NCBI GenBank assembly: GCA_017528345.1
Contig: JAFXOX010000047.1
Coordinates: 1 to 64,000, forward strand
Length of the DNA: 64,000 nt
DNA from: Desulfovibrio sp.
GTDB taxonomy: Bacteria; Desulfobacterota; Desulfovibrionia; Desulfovibrionales; Desulfovibrionaceae
Reading direction: 5' to 3'
The notes beneath the pieces were generated by a model. It ran no database searches. It was not told the origin of the DNA and saw only the letters and a list, made by a program, of their open reading frames with translations. How positions within the stretch are numbered: position 1 is the first letter of the stretch; each line of letters starts with the position of its first letter. The position numbers were made by a program, and so were the translations under genes. Below are positions 9,007 to 17,179 of this stretch, one piece after another.

Positions 9007-9089
9007 TCAAAGGCTCTGCCATCTGCAGCAAAAAGCCCAGCATCAGCCCCAGATTGAACACGCTCTCAGAGATTCCACAAAAAGGAGAC

Positions 9090-9117
9090 AGCCTTTCCAG
9101 CTTTCCCTGGAAAGGCT
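9090..9117 (+). promoter_or_regulatory. Hairpin covering the bioB ribosome-binding site
   Basis: An 11-bp perfect stem (9090-9100 with 9107-9117) closes a 6-base loop. Its 3' arm includes GGAAAGG (9109-9115), the only purine-rich sequence at the right distance before bioB ATG 9127. Folding would hide the ribosome site. No T-run follows at once, so it is unlikely to be a terminator. Confidence 0.55.
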
Positions 9118-9126
9118 ACTATTTTC

Positions 9127-10059
9127 ATGTCAATGACTGATTTCAGTGCCATCCGGCAAGCCCGTACTCTGCTTGCTCTGCCCACAGAAAAGCTTCTTGA
9201 TCAGGCAAACAGTCTGCGGGAAGAAGCCTTTGGCAAGCGTATCGTCTTATGTGCCATCATCAATGCCCGCAGCGGCAATTGTGGTATGAACTGTGCCTTC
9301 TGTGCCCAAAGCAGCCACAATCACACCCCCATTACCACCTTCCCGCTCCTGCCCAGGGAAGTGCTCAAGGAGCGTATTCTCACCCTGACAAAACTTCCCG
9401 TCCATCACATTGGTATTGTCACAAGCGGTGCCGCTCTGCAGGATGACGAGCTTGAAATACTGACATCCCTTTTTGCCGCCTTTTCCAAAGACATACAAAA
9501 ACGCCTTTGCACATCTCTTGGCAGACTCACGCCTTCCGCGCTTGCGCGTCTGCACACATCCGGCATTACGCGTTTTCACCACAATCTGGAAACAAGCCAA
9601 CACTACTACCCCAGCATCTGCACCAGTCAAACCTGGCAGGAACGTCTTGCCACCGTTGCTGCCGCGCGCAGAGCAGGCTTTGTCAACTGCACAGGTGGTC
9701 TTTTTGGCATGGGAGAGAGCTGGGACGACCGCATAGCCCTTGCCCTGACCCTCAAAGAGCACAATATCAGCCAGGTGCCCATCAATTTTCTGCATCCGCA
9801 TCCCCAAACGCCCCTGGCCTATCGCAAGCCTCTTGATGCGGAAGAGGCCCTCAGGATCATTGCCCTCTTCCGCCATATTCTCCCCCGCGCAACGCTGCGT
9901 ATCTGCGGAGGCCGTCCCATCACGCTGGGAGCCATGCAGGAGCACATCTTTGCCGCTGGTGCCAACGCCCTGATGGTCGGCAATTACCTGACGACGCAAG
10001 GTCAGGATTTTCAAGAAGATCTCGCCATGCTGCACAAACTTGGACTGGACTATGCATAA
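9127..10059 (+). CDS. bioB: Biotin synthase
   Basis: A 310-residue radical-SAM enzyme that inserts sulfur into dethiobiotin to give biotin. The CxxxCxxC site (CGMNCAFC) lies near residues 56-63 and binds the [4Fe-4S] cluster. Family blocks include GIVTSG, the HHNLETS segment, GGLFGMGES, and VPINFL followed by HPHPQTPLA where most members have NPIPGTPL. ATG 9127 is used; ATG 9133 is an alternative. Its last codons overlap the start of the next gene, so the two are translationally coupled. No bioF lies nearby. Confidence 0.93.
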   Translation: MSMTDFSAIRQARTLLALPTEKLLDQANSLREEAFGKRIVLCAIINARSGNCGMNCAFCAQSSHNHTPITTFPLLPREVLKERILTLTKLPVHHIGIVTSGAALQDDELEILTSLFAAFSKDIQKRLCTSLGRLTPSALARLHTSGITRFHHNLETSQHYYPSICTSQTWQERLATVAAARRAGFVNCTGGLFGMGESWDDRIALALTLKEHNISQVPINFLHPHPQTPLAYRKPLDAEEALRIIALFRHILPRATLRICGGRPITLGAMQEHIFAAGANALMVGNYLTTQGQDFQEDLAMLHKLGLDYA

Positions 10060-12103
10060 ATCAGCACAGGGCTCCCCCTTCTGTCTTCTGCTCACAGGCA
10101 CAGGCACAGATGTGGGCAAAACCGTAACAACAGCGGCTCTCTTACGCAGTCTCCTGGACCTTGGAGCCAAAGCCATGGCTGTCAAAATTGTCCAGACAGG
10201 TGTCGAAGCCAGCGATTGCGGAAAAACCACAGCGAGCGACTCCTACCAGTATCTTCTGGCAAGCAAGGGGGCAGATTTTCCCACGGCCCACTGTCTGCAC
10301 AGCTTTCCTCTGCCGGTCTCTCCGCATCTAGCGGCTGCGCAGGTAGGGGTAAAACTCTCGGCAAAAAAGCTTGCCTGCGATATTCAGACTTTTGTCCAGG
10401 CCCAGTCCGACTATGATGTTCTGCTCTTTGAAACCGCAGGCGGTCTCCATGTCCCCCTCTCAGAGCAGGAAGACTGGCTGCATCTTCTCTCGTACCTTCA
10501 TTTTCCTGTTGTGCTCTGCGCAGCCAACTGCCTGGGTGCCATCAATCACACGCTCTTAAGTCTTGATGCCTTACGATACGCAGCTGCCCACGTCTCAGCC
10601 CTTGTTTTTTCCGAAACAGGCTCATCTCAGGATGACTGCGAGCGTACGCTGCGCGCAGACAATATCAACCTTCTTCGCAGCCGCTTCCCAAGCCTTGCCG
10701 TCTATCCCCTTCCCTATACGGAAAAACGTGAAGAGCGCTTTGCCAGGCTTGCCCAGGCACTTGCGCCCTTAGCCCGAAATCTCCTCGCCGCAAAGCCTAA
10801 AAACGCCACATCCGACCTTATTTCGCGCGACCGTGCAAGCCTCTGGCATCCCTATAGCCCTGCCCGCGATAACGCACCGCTCTCTGCCGTGTCCTTTTCG
10901 CACCACAACCGCCTTGTGCTTTCTGACGGGCGAGAGCTCATCGACGGCATGAGTTCCTGGTGGTGCGCCGTACACGGCTACAGGCATCCACATCTGGAAT
11001 CAGCCCTGCACGCTCAGCTCACCAGACTCCCCCACGTCATGTTTGGCGGTCTGACCCACGAAGGAGCCATTACGCTTGCCGAACGCCTGAAGAGCATGCT
11101 TCCTCGGGCACTTTCCCGTGTTTTTCTGGCCGATTCCGGCTCTGTTGCCGTGGAAGTTGCCATGAAAATGGCCCTGCAATACCAGTACGGTCTTGGCAAC
11201 AAAGAGAAAACCCGCTTTCTGACGCCCCTTGGTGGCTATCACGGCGATACGCTTGGAGCCATGAGCGTCTGTGACCCCATCAATGGCATGCACTCGCTGT
11301 TTTCAGGCTGCCTTGCCAGGCAGATCTTTATGCCACGCCCTTCCTGCCGCTTTGACGAGCCCTTTGACCCGCAAAGCCTTGACGCAGCCCGACAGATCTT
11401 TGCCGAACGAGGTGAGGAGATTTGTGCGGTGATCCTTGAGCCGATTGTCCAGGGAGCCGGCGGCATGTGGTTTTACCATCCCGACTACCTCAAAGGCTTA
11501 GCCGACCTCTGCAAAGCCTCAGGCGCGCTGCTCATCTTTGATGAAATCGCAACCGGCTTTGGCCATACCGGCAAACTCTTTGCCCTGCAGTGGGCCGATC
11601 TTACGCCAGACATCCTCTGCCTTGGTAAAGCTCTCACAGGCGGCACCATGACACTGGCCGCCACCCTCTGTACAGACAAGGTGCAGGATGGCATCTGCGC
11701 CAACGGACAGGTCTTCATGCACGGGCCGACCTTTATGGCCAATCCCCTGGCCTGCGCTGTGGCCAATGCCTCCCTGGATCTCTTGGCAAGCGGGGCCTGG
11801 CAGAGCCAGGTTCTGGCCATTGAAAACGTTCTGCGCCAGGAGCTTGCCGGCTGCCAAAGTCTTCCCAATGTCGCCGATGTCCGTGTCCTTGGAGATATCG
11901 GGGTTGTGGAAACAAGGTCGGCTGTGGATACCTGCACACTCACCCGCTTTTTCACAGAGCACGGTGTATGGATCCGGCCTTTCAACAATCTCGTCTATCT
12001 CATGCCCCCCTATATCAGCCCTCTTGAAGATGTGGCCCGTCTTTGCCATACAATCTACGAGGCTTTGGCAAGCACTGGCACCGGCGCTTCGCCATCGCAC
12101 TGA
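10052..12103 (+). CDS. bioDA: Fused dethiobiotin synthetase / DAPA aminotransferase (BioD-BioA)
   Basis: A 683-residue bifunctional biotin enzyme. Residues 1-240 are BioD, with the P-loop GTGTDVGKT at 16-24, and make dethiobiotin from 7,8-diaminopelargonate. Residues from about 260 on are BioA, a PLP-dependent class III aminotransferase that makes that diamine, with DGMSSWWCAVHGY, GGYHGDT, FDEIATGFGHTG and the PLP lysine near residue 526 in CLGKALTGG. The frame is continuous, so this is a true fusion. ATG 10052 overlaps the bioB stop by 8 bases; TTG 10040 is less likely. Fusion would let the intermediate pass between domains. Confidence 0.93.
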   Translation: MHKSAQGSPFCLLLTGTGTDVGKTVTTAALLRSLLDLGAKAMAVKIVQTGVEASDCGKTTASDSYQYLLASKGADFPTAHCLHSFPLPVSPHLAAAQVGVKLSAKKLACDIQTFVQAQSDYDVLLFETAGGLHVPLSEQEDWLHLLSYLHFPVVLCAANCLGAINHTLLSLDALRYAAAHVSALVFSETGSSQDDCERTLRADNINLLRSRFPSLAVYPLPYTEKREERFARLAQALAPLARNLLAAKPKNATSDLISRDRASLWHPYSPARDNAPLSAVSFSHHNRLVLSDGRELIDGMSSWWCAVHGYRHPHLESALHAQLTRLPHVMFGGLTHEGAITLAERLKSMLPRALSRVFLADSGSVAVEVAMKMALQYQYGLGNKEKTRFLTPLGGYHGDTLGAMSVCDPINGMHSLFSGCLARQIFMPRPSCRFDEPFDPQSLDAARQIFAERGEEICAVILEPIVQGAGGMWFYHPDYLKGLADLCKASGALLIFDEIATGFGHTGKLFALQWADLTPDILCLGKALTGGTMTLAATLCTDKVQDGICANGQVFMHGPTFMANPLACAVANASLDLLASGAWQSQVLAIENVLRQELAGCQSLPNVADVRVLGDIGVVETRSAVDTCTLTRFFTEHGVWIRPFNNLVYLMPPYISPLEDVARLCHTIYEALASTGTGASPSH

Positions 12104-12506
12104 AGCAGGTTACGCATGCTTCGCCTGCAAGCGTTCTCTGTACATTTCCCTATACTCGCTACCGCCTAGAGGTATATATTTTTTGGACTCATCGGAACAT
12201 TTTTTCCAAAAAGATGTAAACATGTAACAGTCGTCAAGCCTGATACCAGGACGATTATCTGATAAAACATCCCAAATACTTTCCCGCAAGAAGACAAGCT
12301 TCAGCATATCTAGATGCATTCATTGCTTTTCACATATCTGGATTGAGCACCATGCCAAAAATGCATTGACAGTGAAAGGACGGCAAGGTAAAATTTCGTG
12401 TTTGAAAGCATTTTTTTCTGCAGACAAGTCCGCTGCCAGAGCTGACCTCTGGCTAAAGACTTTCACAAAGGTCTGGCCCTGCTGCATTTTCTTTGAAGGA
12501 GCACCT
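12104..12506. other. AT-rich spacer with a possible gene relic on the minus strand
   Basis: About 400 bases without a supported gene. A minus-strand frame at 12110-12319 (69 codons) reads like genuine protein (ends KYIPLGGSEYREMYRERLQ) but has no ribosome site, and I cannot assign a family. The AT-richness differs from the flanking genes. It could be a relic or a small foreign gene. Confidence 0.3.
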
Positions 12507-12824
12507 ATGTTTGAACTGACCGATACCGCCCGCAAGGAACTGGATGCCTTCTTTGCGGAAAAACCCGAGGAAAAAAAGAATATCCGCGTCTATCAGGCCA
12601 TGAGCTGCTCAGGCCCGAGCCTGAACATGGCTCTGGACGATCCCTCGGATAATGACGTAACCGAGCAAAACGGCAGTTATACCTTCTGCATTGATAAAGC
12701 GCTGCTCGCCCAGGTCAAAAGCTGCAAGATCGACCTGACCTTCATGGGCTTCACGGTAGAACCTGAAATTCCCCTGCCTATGCCTGAAGGCGGCGGTTGC
12801 GCCACCTGCGGCGGCTGCCACTAA
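12507..12824 (+). CDS. IscA/HesB-like protein
   Basis: A 105-residue protein of the HesB/IscA-like fold, starting FELTDTARKELDAFF as in A-type iron-sulfur scaffold proteins. It ends in a cysteine-rich tail (CATCGGCH), common in anaerobic deltaproteobacterial members. The usual scaffold cysteine near residue 35 appears as SCSGP. It is probably involved in iron-sulfur handling or metal binding, but its exact role is unknown. GAAGGAGC precedes ATG 12507, and a strong terminator follows. Confidence 0.85.
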   Translation: MFELTDTARKELDAFFAEKPEEKKNIRVYQAMSCSGPSLNMALDDPSDNDVTEQNGSYTFCIDKALLAQVKSCKIDLTFMGFTVEPEIPLPMPEGGGCATCGGCH

Positions 12825-12850
12825 TCTTCCTGCGCTCTTTTCCCTTTTTT

Positions 12851-12883
12851 GACCCTGGAAGTGCTGCTTCCGGGGTCATTTTT
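12851..12883 (+). terminator. Intrinsic terminator after the IscA-like gene
   Basis: GACCCTGGAAG (12851-12861) pairs with 12867-12877 (one T-G pair) over TGCTG, then ATTTTT. Confidence 0.88.
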
Positions 12884-12901
12884 CTGAAATCTTGGAGCCC
12901 C

Positions 12902-13957
12902 ATGAACGAAGCAATCTACAGCTTTCTCGAGGAAAACGGTCCTGTCTTCTGCCTGGATATTGGCAGCGGGACTCAGGACGGCCTTTTGGCTGAACCTCAT
13001 GTCAATTTCGACAATTGGCCGCGTTTTATTTTCCCATCCCCAGCCCGCCAGATCCGCAAGCGCATTCAAAAAGCCACTCAGGACAAACAAGCCATCTGGC
13101 TCTATGGCAGCAATATGGGAGGGGGCTTTTCGCAGGCCCTGCTTGCCCACCGTGCGGCCGGTCTTGCCTGCTACGCCACGGAAGAGGCCGCCAAAGCCAT
13201 CTGTGACAATCCAAAGAAAGTTGCCAAGATGGGCATTGTCTTTGCCGAACATTGCCCGAAAAACGCCCTGCCGCTTCACCTCACAGATTTTTCGCCTGAA
13301 TTCTGGCAGACCTTTCTGCAAAGTCTTGGTCTGCCAACTCCGGCCATCACCGTTGCCTCTGCCCAGGATCACGGTTTCTGCCTGACCGGCAACCGCACAT
13401 TCCGCATGCAGATCTGGCAGGATCTTCTGACTCAACACAATACCCTTTCTGACTGGATCTACGAGGATGTGCCCGCAGCGCTGACACGTTTGCGCACACT
13501 TCAGGCCGCCACAGGCGGACCTGTGGCCGATACCGGCACAAGCGCTCTCCTTGCTTTTTTATGTGATTCAGGCATTCTTGAGCGTTCCTTTGCCACGGGC
13601 ATTACCCTCGTCAATGCCGGCAATACCCATATACTGGCGGCACTGATCTATCAGGGCAAAGTCTGCGGCCTCTATGAACAGCATACCGGCCTTGTGGACA
13701 AGGAGCAGCTCGCCTCTGATCTGAAGGATTTCAGACTCGGCTGGCTTCCCTGTGAACAGGTGCAGAAGGCCATGGGCCATGGCACAGTCTATGGCACACG
13801 CCCAGAAGAGGCCGGAGGCTTTGAGCCCACCTATTTCACTGGGCCGCAACGGGAAAAATTCACCGGTCTTGGCCGCTTCTGCAATCCGCTCGGCGACATG
13901 ATGGTCGCCGGCTGTTTTGGACTGCTCTACGGCCTGAGCCAGACACATACACATTAA
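12902..13957 (+). CDS. DUF1786 family protein
   Basis: A 351-residue protein that begins with the family's FCLDIGSGTQDGLL, resembling the phosphate-1 motif of actin/hexokinase-like ATPases, followed by PRFIFPSPA. DUF1786 proteins occur in archaea and anaerobic bacteria and have no proven function. The later GNTHILAAL stretch may be a second nucleotide-binding element. The gene starts 19 bases after a terminator tail and ends 19 bases before a PaaK-type ligase on the same strand, so it probably heads a run that ends with trmJ. Confidence 0.8.
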   Translation: MNEAIYSFLEENGPVFCLDIGSGTQDGLLAEPHVNFDNWPRFIFPSPARQIRKRIQKATQDKQAIWLYGSNMGGGFSQALLAHRAAGLACYATEEAAKAICDNPKKVAKMGIVFAEHCPKNALPLHLTDFSPEFWQTFLQSLGLPTPAITVASAQDHGFCLTGNRTFRMQIWQDLLTQHNTLSDWIYEDVPAALTRLRTLQAATGGPVADTGTSALLAFLCDSGILERSFATGITLVNAGNTHILAALIYQGKVCGLYEQHTGLVDKEQLASDLKDFRLGWLPCEQVQKAMGHGTVYGTRPEEAGGFEPTYFTGPQREKFTGLGRFCNPLGDMMVAGCFGLLYGLSQTHTH

Positions 13958-13976
13958 AACCCTACGGAATACGCAC

Positions 13977-15281
13977 ATGCACATGGATGTTTATGATGTG
14001 GCGGAAACTTGGAGCCGCGACCACATAGCCTCAACGCAGCTCATTCGTCTGAAATCCACCGTGGCCCAGGCCAGAAAATGCGCCTTTTACCGCCAGCGCC
14101 TGGACGAGGCGGGCATCACGGCTGATTCCATTTCGCATCTGGATGATATCCGCAAGATTCCCTTCACCACCAAACAGGATCTCAGGGATCAGTACCCCAT
14201 GGGTCTGGTCACGGTGCCGACACAGGAAATTGTGCGTATGCACTGTTCAAGCGGCACAACAGGCACTCCCGTCGCCATCTGCCATACGGCCAATGATCTC
14301 AACTGGTGGAGTGATCTCATGGCCCGTTGTATGTATATGGTCGGAGTGCGCCGCGATGACGTCTTCCAGAATATGAGTGGCTACGGTCTCTTCACAGGCG
14401 GTCTTGGCATCCACTACGGCGCCGAGCGGCTGGGCTGTATGACCATTCCGGCAGGTGCCGGCAATACCAAACGCCAAATCAAGCTTGCCCGCGATTTTCA
14501 CACGACTGTGGCGCATATTCTGCCAAGCTATGCCCTCATTGTGGGTGAAAGGCTGCGCGAAATGGGTGAAGACCCGCACGATTTTCCCCTGCGCATCGCT
14601 CTCGTGGGCGCCGAGCCCTATACCGAGGAATTCCGCAAGCGTATTGAAAACCTCTTTGACATGAAGGTCTACAATTCCTACGGCCTTTCCGAAATGAATG
14701 GCCCAGGTGTGGGCTTTGAATGCCTTGAGCAAAAAGGTCTGCACATCTGGGAAGATGCCTATTATCCTGAGATCGTCAATCCTGAGACAGGAGAACCGGT
14801 CACCGACGGAGAAATCGGCGAACTGGTCATGACCAGCCTCTGCCGCCAGGGCATGCCCATTCTGCGCTACCGCACCCGCGACCTGACGCGCTTTATCCCC
14901 GGGCAATGTCCCTGTGGCCGCCAACATCGGCGTATGGATCGCATCCTCGGCCGTGCCGACGATATGATGATTGTCAAGGGTGTGAATATCTATCCCATGC
15001 AGATTGAACAGGTGATTATGGGCTTTGAGGAGGTCGGCAAGAACTATCTCATTCAGCTGGAAAACGACGGCTTCGGAGATATTCTGCGCATCAAGGTGGA
15101 GATTCGCGACGAGTACTTTGTGGAGGATATGCGTCAGCTGCACAAGGTACAGCAGAAAATCGCCCGAGCTCTCAAGGATGAAATTCTTGTGACGCCACAT
15201 GTGGAACTGGTGGAAAGCAACAGTCTGCCGCTTTCCGAAGGGAAGGCCGTGCGGGTTCAGGACCTCAGGGCGAAAAAATGA
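13977..15281 (+). CDS. Phenylacetate-CoA ligase family protein
   Basis: A 434-residue adenylate-forming enzyme of the PaaK type. It shows the ATP motif CSSGTTGTPVAI, the YGLSEMNGPG motif, YRTRDLTRF, and the C-terminal GRADDMMIVKGVNIYPMQIE hinge region. It activates an aryl acid to its CoA thioester. In anaerobes such paralogs often serve arylacetate formation or uptake rather than phenylacetate breakdown, and no paa genes lie nearby. ATG 13977 is used; ATG 13983 is equally possible. Its last four bases overlap the next gene. Confidence 0.9.
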   Translation: MHMDVYDVAETWSRDHIASTQLIRLKSTVAQARKCAFYRQRLDEAGITADSISHLDDIRKIPFTTKQDLRDQYPMGLVTVPTQEIVRMHCSSGTTGTPVAICHTANDLNWWSDLMARCMYMVGVRRDDVFQNMSGYGLFTGGLGIHYGAERLGCMTIPAGAGNTKRQIKLARDFHTTVAHILPSYALIVGERLREMGEDPHDFPLRIALVGAEPYTEEFRKRIENLFDMKVYNSYGLSEMNGPGVGFECLEQKGLHIWEDAYYPEIVNPETGEPVTDGEIGELVMTSLCRQGMPILRYRTRDLTRFIPGQCPCGRQHRRMDRILGRADDMMIVKGVNIYPMQIEQVIMGFEEVGKNYLIQLENDGFGDILRIKVEIRDEYFVEDMRQLHKVQQKIARALKDEILVTPHVELVESNSLPLSEGKAVRVQDLRAKK

Positions 15282-15811
15282 ACGAGGTCCTTGCCTTCAC
15301 CGGCGATTTTCTCAGTCTTGGCTTTGTCGTCTTTCTTGGCCTGCTGATTCTGCTCAACTTTCTCAATCTGCCGGGCAATTGGCTGTGTCTCGGCTGTGTG
15401 CTGGCCTTCAGCCTGATCTGCGGGGCAAGCCTGGGCACGCTCTACTGGGTGCTTGCTGTGGCCAGTGCTGTGATTGGAGAAGTTCTGGAATGGGTCATTC
15501 TGGCAAGTCGCGCCAAAGAAGCCGGCGCCAGTGGCGCGGGAACTCTGGCCGGCATGATCGGCGCCATTGCCGGAGCCATCGCCTGTGCCCCCATTCTCAT
15601 GGGGTTTGGAGCCCTGCCGGGAGCTCTGGCCGGCGCGTATCTGGGTTGCCTTGCCATGGAGCTGCTCAAAGGCAAGCCTTGGGAAATGGCCGTCAAGGCG
15701 GCCAAGGGTACACTTATGGGGCGTTTTCTGGGAGCGTTGTGTAAATGCGGTGCAGGCCTGACTATTGTGCTGCTCACAGCCCGTGCGCTGCTCGGCAACA
15801 CGCAGGTCTAG
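15278..15811 (+). CDS. DUF456 family membrane protein
   Basis: A 177-residue hydrophobic protein with about five membrane segments and the Gly/Ala-rich loops (GTLAGMIGAIAGAI, GALPGALAGAYLG) and LNLPGNW motif of DUF456. The function is unknown. The start ATGA overlaps the stop of the ligase gene, so the two are translationally coupled. Confidence 0.85.
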   Translation: MNEVLAFTGDFLSLGFVVFLGLLILLNFLNLPGNWLCLGCVLAFSLICGASLGTLYWVLAVASAVIGEVLEWVILASRAKEAGASGAGTLAGMIGAIAGAIACAPILMGFGALPGALAGAYLGCLAMELLKGKPWEMAVKAAKGTLMGRFLGALCKCGAGLTIVLLTARALLGNTQV

Positions 15812-15823
15812 GGGAGAGGACGC

Positions 15824-16543
15824 ATGCTTCTTGACGGTCTGCGTACAGTTCTTGTCAAAACCCGCTTTCCCGAAAATATTGGCATGGTGGCCCGTGCCCA
15901 AGCCAATATGGGCTCAGCGGAGCTCTTCCTCGTTGACCCTGAACGCTGGGACTATGCCAAGGCCTTACCGCTTGCCACGCCCAAGGGCAAAGCCATCCTT
16001 GATGGTATTAGCGTCAAGGCAACACTGGCAGAAGCGATCTCCGACACCCATTATGTTCTTGGCACAACCGCTCGCACGGGCGGCTGGCGCCAGAAACTCT
16101 TGCATCCGGATGAGGCGGCCAGGGAGATTGTCAGCAGGCTTGAGGCCAATGAACGTGTGGCTCTGGTCTTCGGACCTGAAGACCGGGGCCTGGAAAACAG
16201 TGAAATCTGCGCCTGCGACGCTTTAGTCACTATTCCCACCGATCAGGCCTCCTCCCTCAATCTGGCGCAAGCTGTACTTCTGCTGCTCTATACCTGCGCT
16301 GAAGAACGCCGTAGGCCCTTGCGCCCTCCCAAAAAAGCCAAAGGCATTTCTCACGGAGAGCTGGACTGTTTTCTTGATCAGTTCAAAGCCACGCTGCTTG
16401 CTCTTGACTGTCTGCACGGCGACAATATTGACTATTTCTTTCTGCCCTGGCGCCGTCTTTTTGCGCGCATGGAACTTGCCCGCAGCGAATACGATGCGCT
16501 CATGGGCCTCTGCCGGCAAATCCGGCATAAGATTGCTCGCTAG
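15824..16543 (+). CDS. trmJ: TrmJ-type tRNA 2'-O-methyltransferase
   Basis: A 239-residue SpoU/TrmH-fold enzyme. The three family motifs are FPENIGMVARAQANMG (N-terminal), LVFGPEDRGLEN (SAM site) and SSLNLAQAV (knot end). A C-terminal helical extension is typical of TrmJ, which methylates position 32 of tRNA. GGGGAGAGGA precedes ATG 15824. It meets the next gene tail to tail, with stop codons adjacent. Confidence 0.88.
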   Translation: MLLDGLRTVLVKTRFPENIGMVARAQANMGSAELFLVDPERWDYAKALPLATPKGKAILDGISVKATLAEAISDTHYVLGTTARTGGWRQKLLHPDEAAREIVSRLEANERVALVFGPEDRGLENSEICACDALVTIPTDQASSLNLAQAVLLLLYTCAEERRRPLRPPKKAKGISHGELDCFLDQFKATLLALDCLHGDNIDYFFLPWRRLFARMELARSEYDALMGLCRQIRHKIAR

Positions 16544-16849
16544 CTACTTTTCCGCTTCTTCAAACTGCTTGAGCGTCTGCGCAAGGACGTTGTAAAGGCG
16601 CTTGGCCGAATCCGGCTTCATCACAAGTCTGCGCTCAAGCTCAACGGCGTAGACAGGCTGCTTCTGACCATTGGCATCGGTTGCCGTATCCGGATAGCTG
16701 ACTCCATAGGAAATGGCCACAAGGCCATCCACAATGCGCGTCTGAAAAACATTGGCAAAATCACTGGGAATATGGCTGTGGTTGAGCACCATAGGCAACT
16801 GTACAGCTTTGTCCGCACCGGCCTCAACCGTTTTTTCTTCCTGGCTCAT
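16544..16849 (-). CDS. Small DUF3467-like protein
   Basis: A 101-residue acidic soluble protein. The pattern of an early NHSHIPSDFANVF segment and a late MKPDSAKRLYNVLAQTL segment resembles DUF3467 proteins, in which the second motif ends in SPxxAKRL. The function is unknown. It probably shares a transcript with the gene upstream on the same strand (12-base gap). GGAGAAT lies before the ATG. Confidence 0.55.
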   Translation of the reverse strand: MSQEEKTVEAGADKAVQLPMVLNHSHIPSDFANVFQTRIVDGLVAISYGVSYPDTATDANGQKQPVYAVELERRLVMKPDSAKRLYNVLAQTLKQFEEAEK

Positions 16850-16861
16850 AGGGTATTCTCC

Positions 16862-17179
16862 TCACAATGATGACTGCTCACGTATCTCTTTGACTTCGGC
16901 CGCTCCATAGCGGTCAAACTGGCCAATGACAATACGCAGTGTGCGGCCATTGCCGCTCACTGCCTGATATTCAGCACTCTGTCCGTCACCTGCGTGCAGA
17001 AGTCGGCCACGGACGGTTTCATCCTGGGAAATATCATGCGTATCCCAGCCGGCATCAGGCTCTTTCTGCGCCAGCTGATCCACCATAAGCTGCAGGGCAT
17101 CTTCCTGCAGAAAGGCTTTGGGATGACCATAGCGGGCATCTGTACAGATCAAGATATTTGGCGGAAACGACGTGATCAT
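16862..17179 (-). CDS. Hypothetical small protein
   Basis: A 105-residue protein beginning MITSFPPNILICTDARYGH, with no motif I recognise. AGGAAG lies before the chosen start. A longer frame (to 17431) would add a Ser/Cys-rich stretch that is the mirror of the M23 gene's Lys/Glu-rich region, so it is rejected. The start overlaps the GTG start of the divergent M23 peptidase gene by eight bases. Confidence 0.5.
   Translation of the reverse strand: MITSFPPNILICTDARYGHPKAFLQEDALQLMVDQLAQKEPDAGWDTHDISQDETVRGRLLHAGDGQSAEYQAVSGNGRTLRIVIGQFDRYGAAEVKEIREQSSL

Noticed and set aside
10040..10051. TTG start for the BioD-BioA fusion
   Set aside because: ATG 10052 overlaps the bioB stop in the usual coupled way.
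13977..15281. Evidence for phenylacetate degradation
   Set aside because: Only the ligase is present, and PaaK-type paralogs are common in anaerobes without that pathway.
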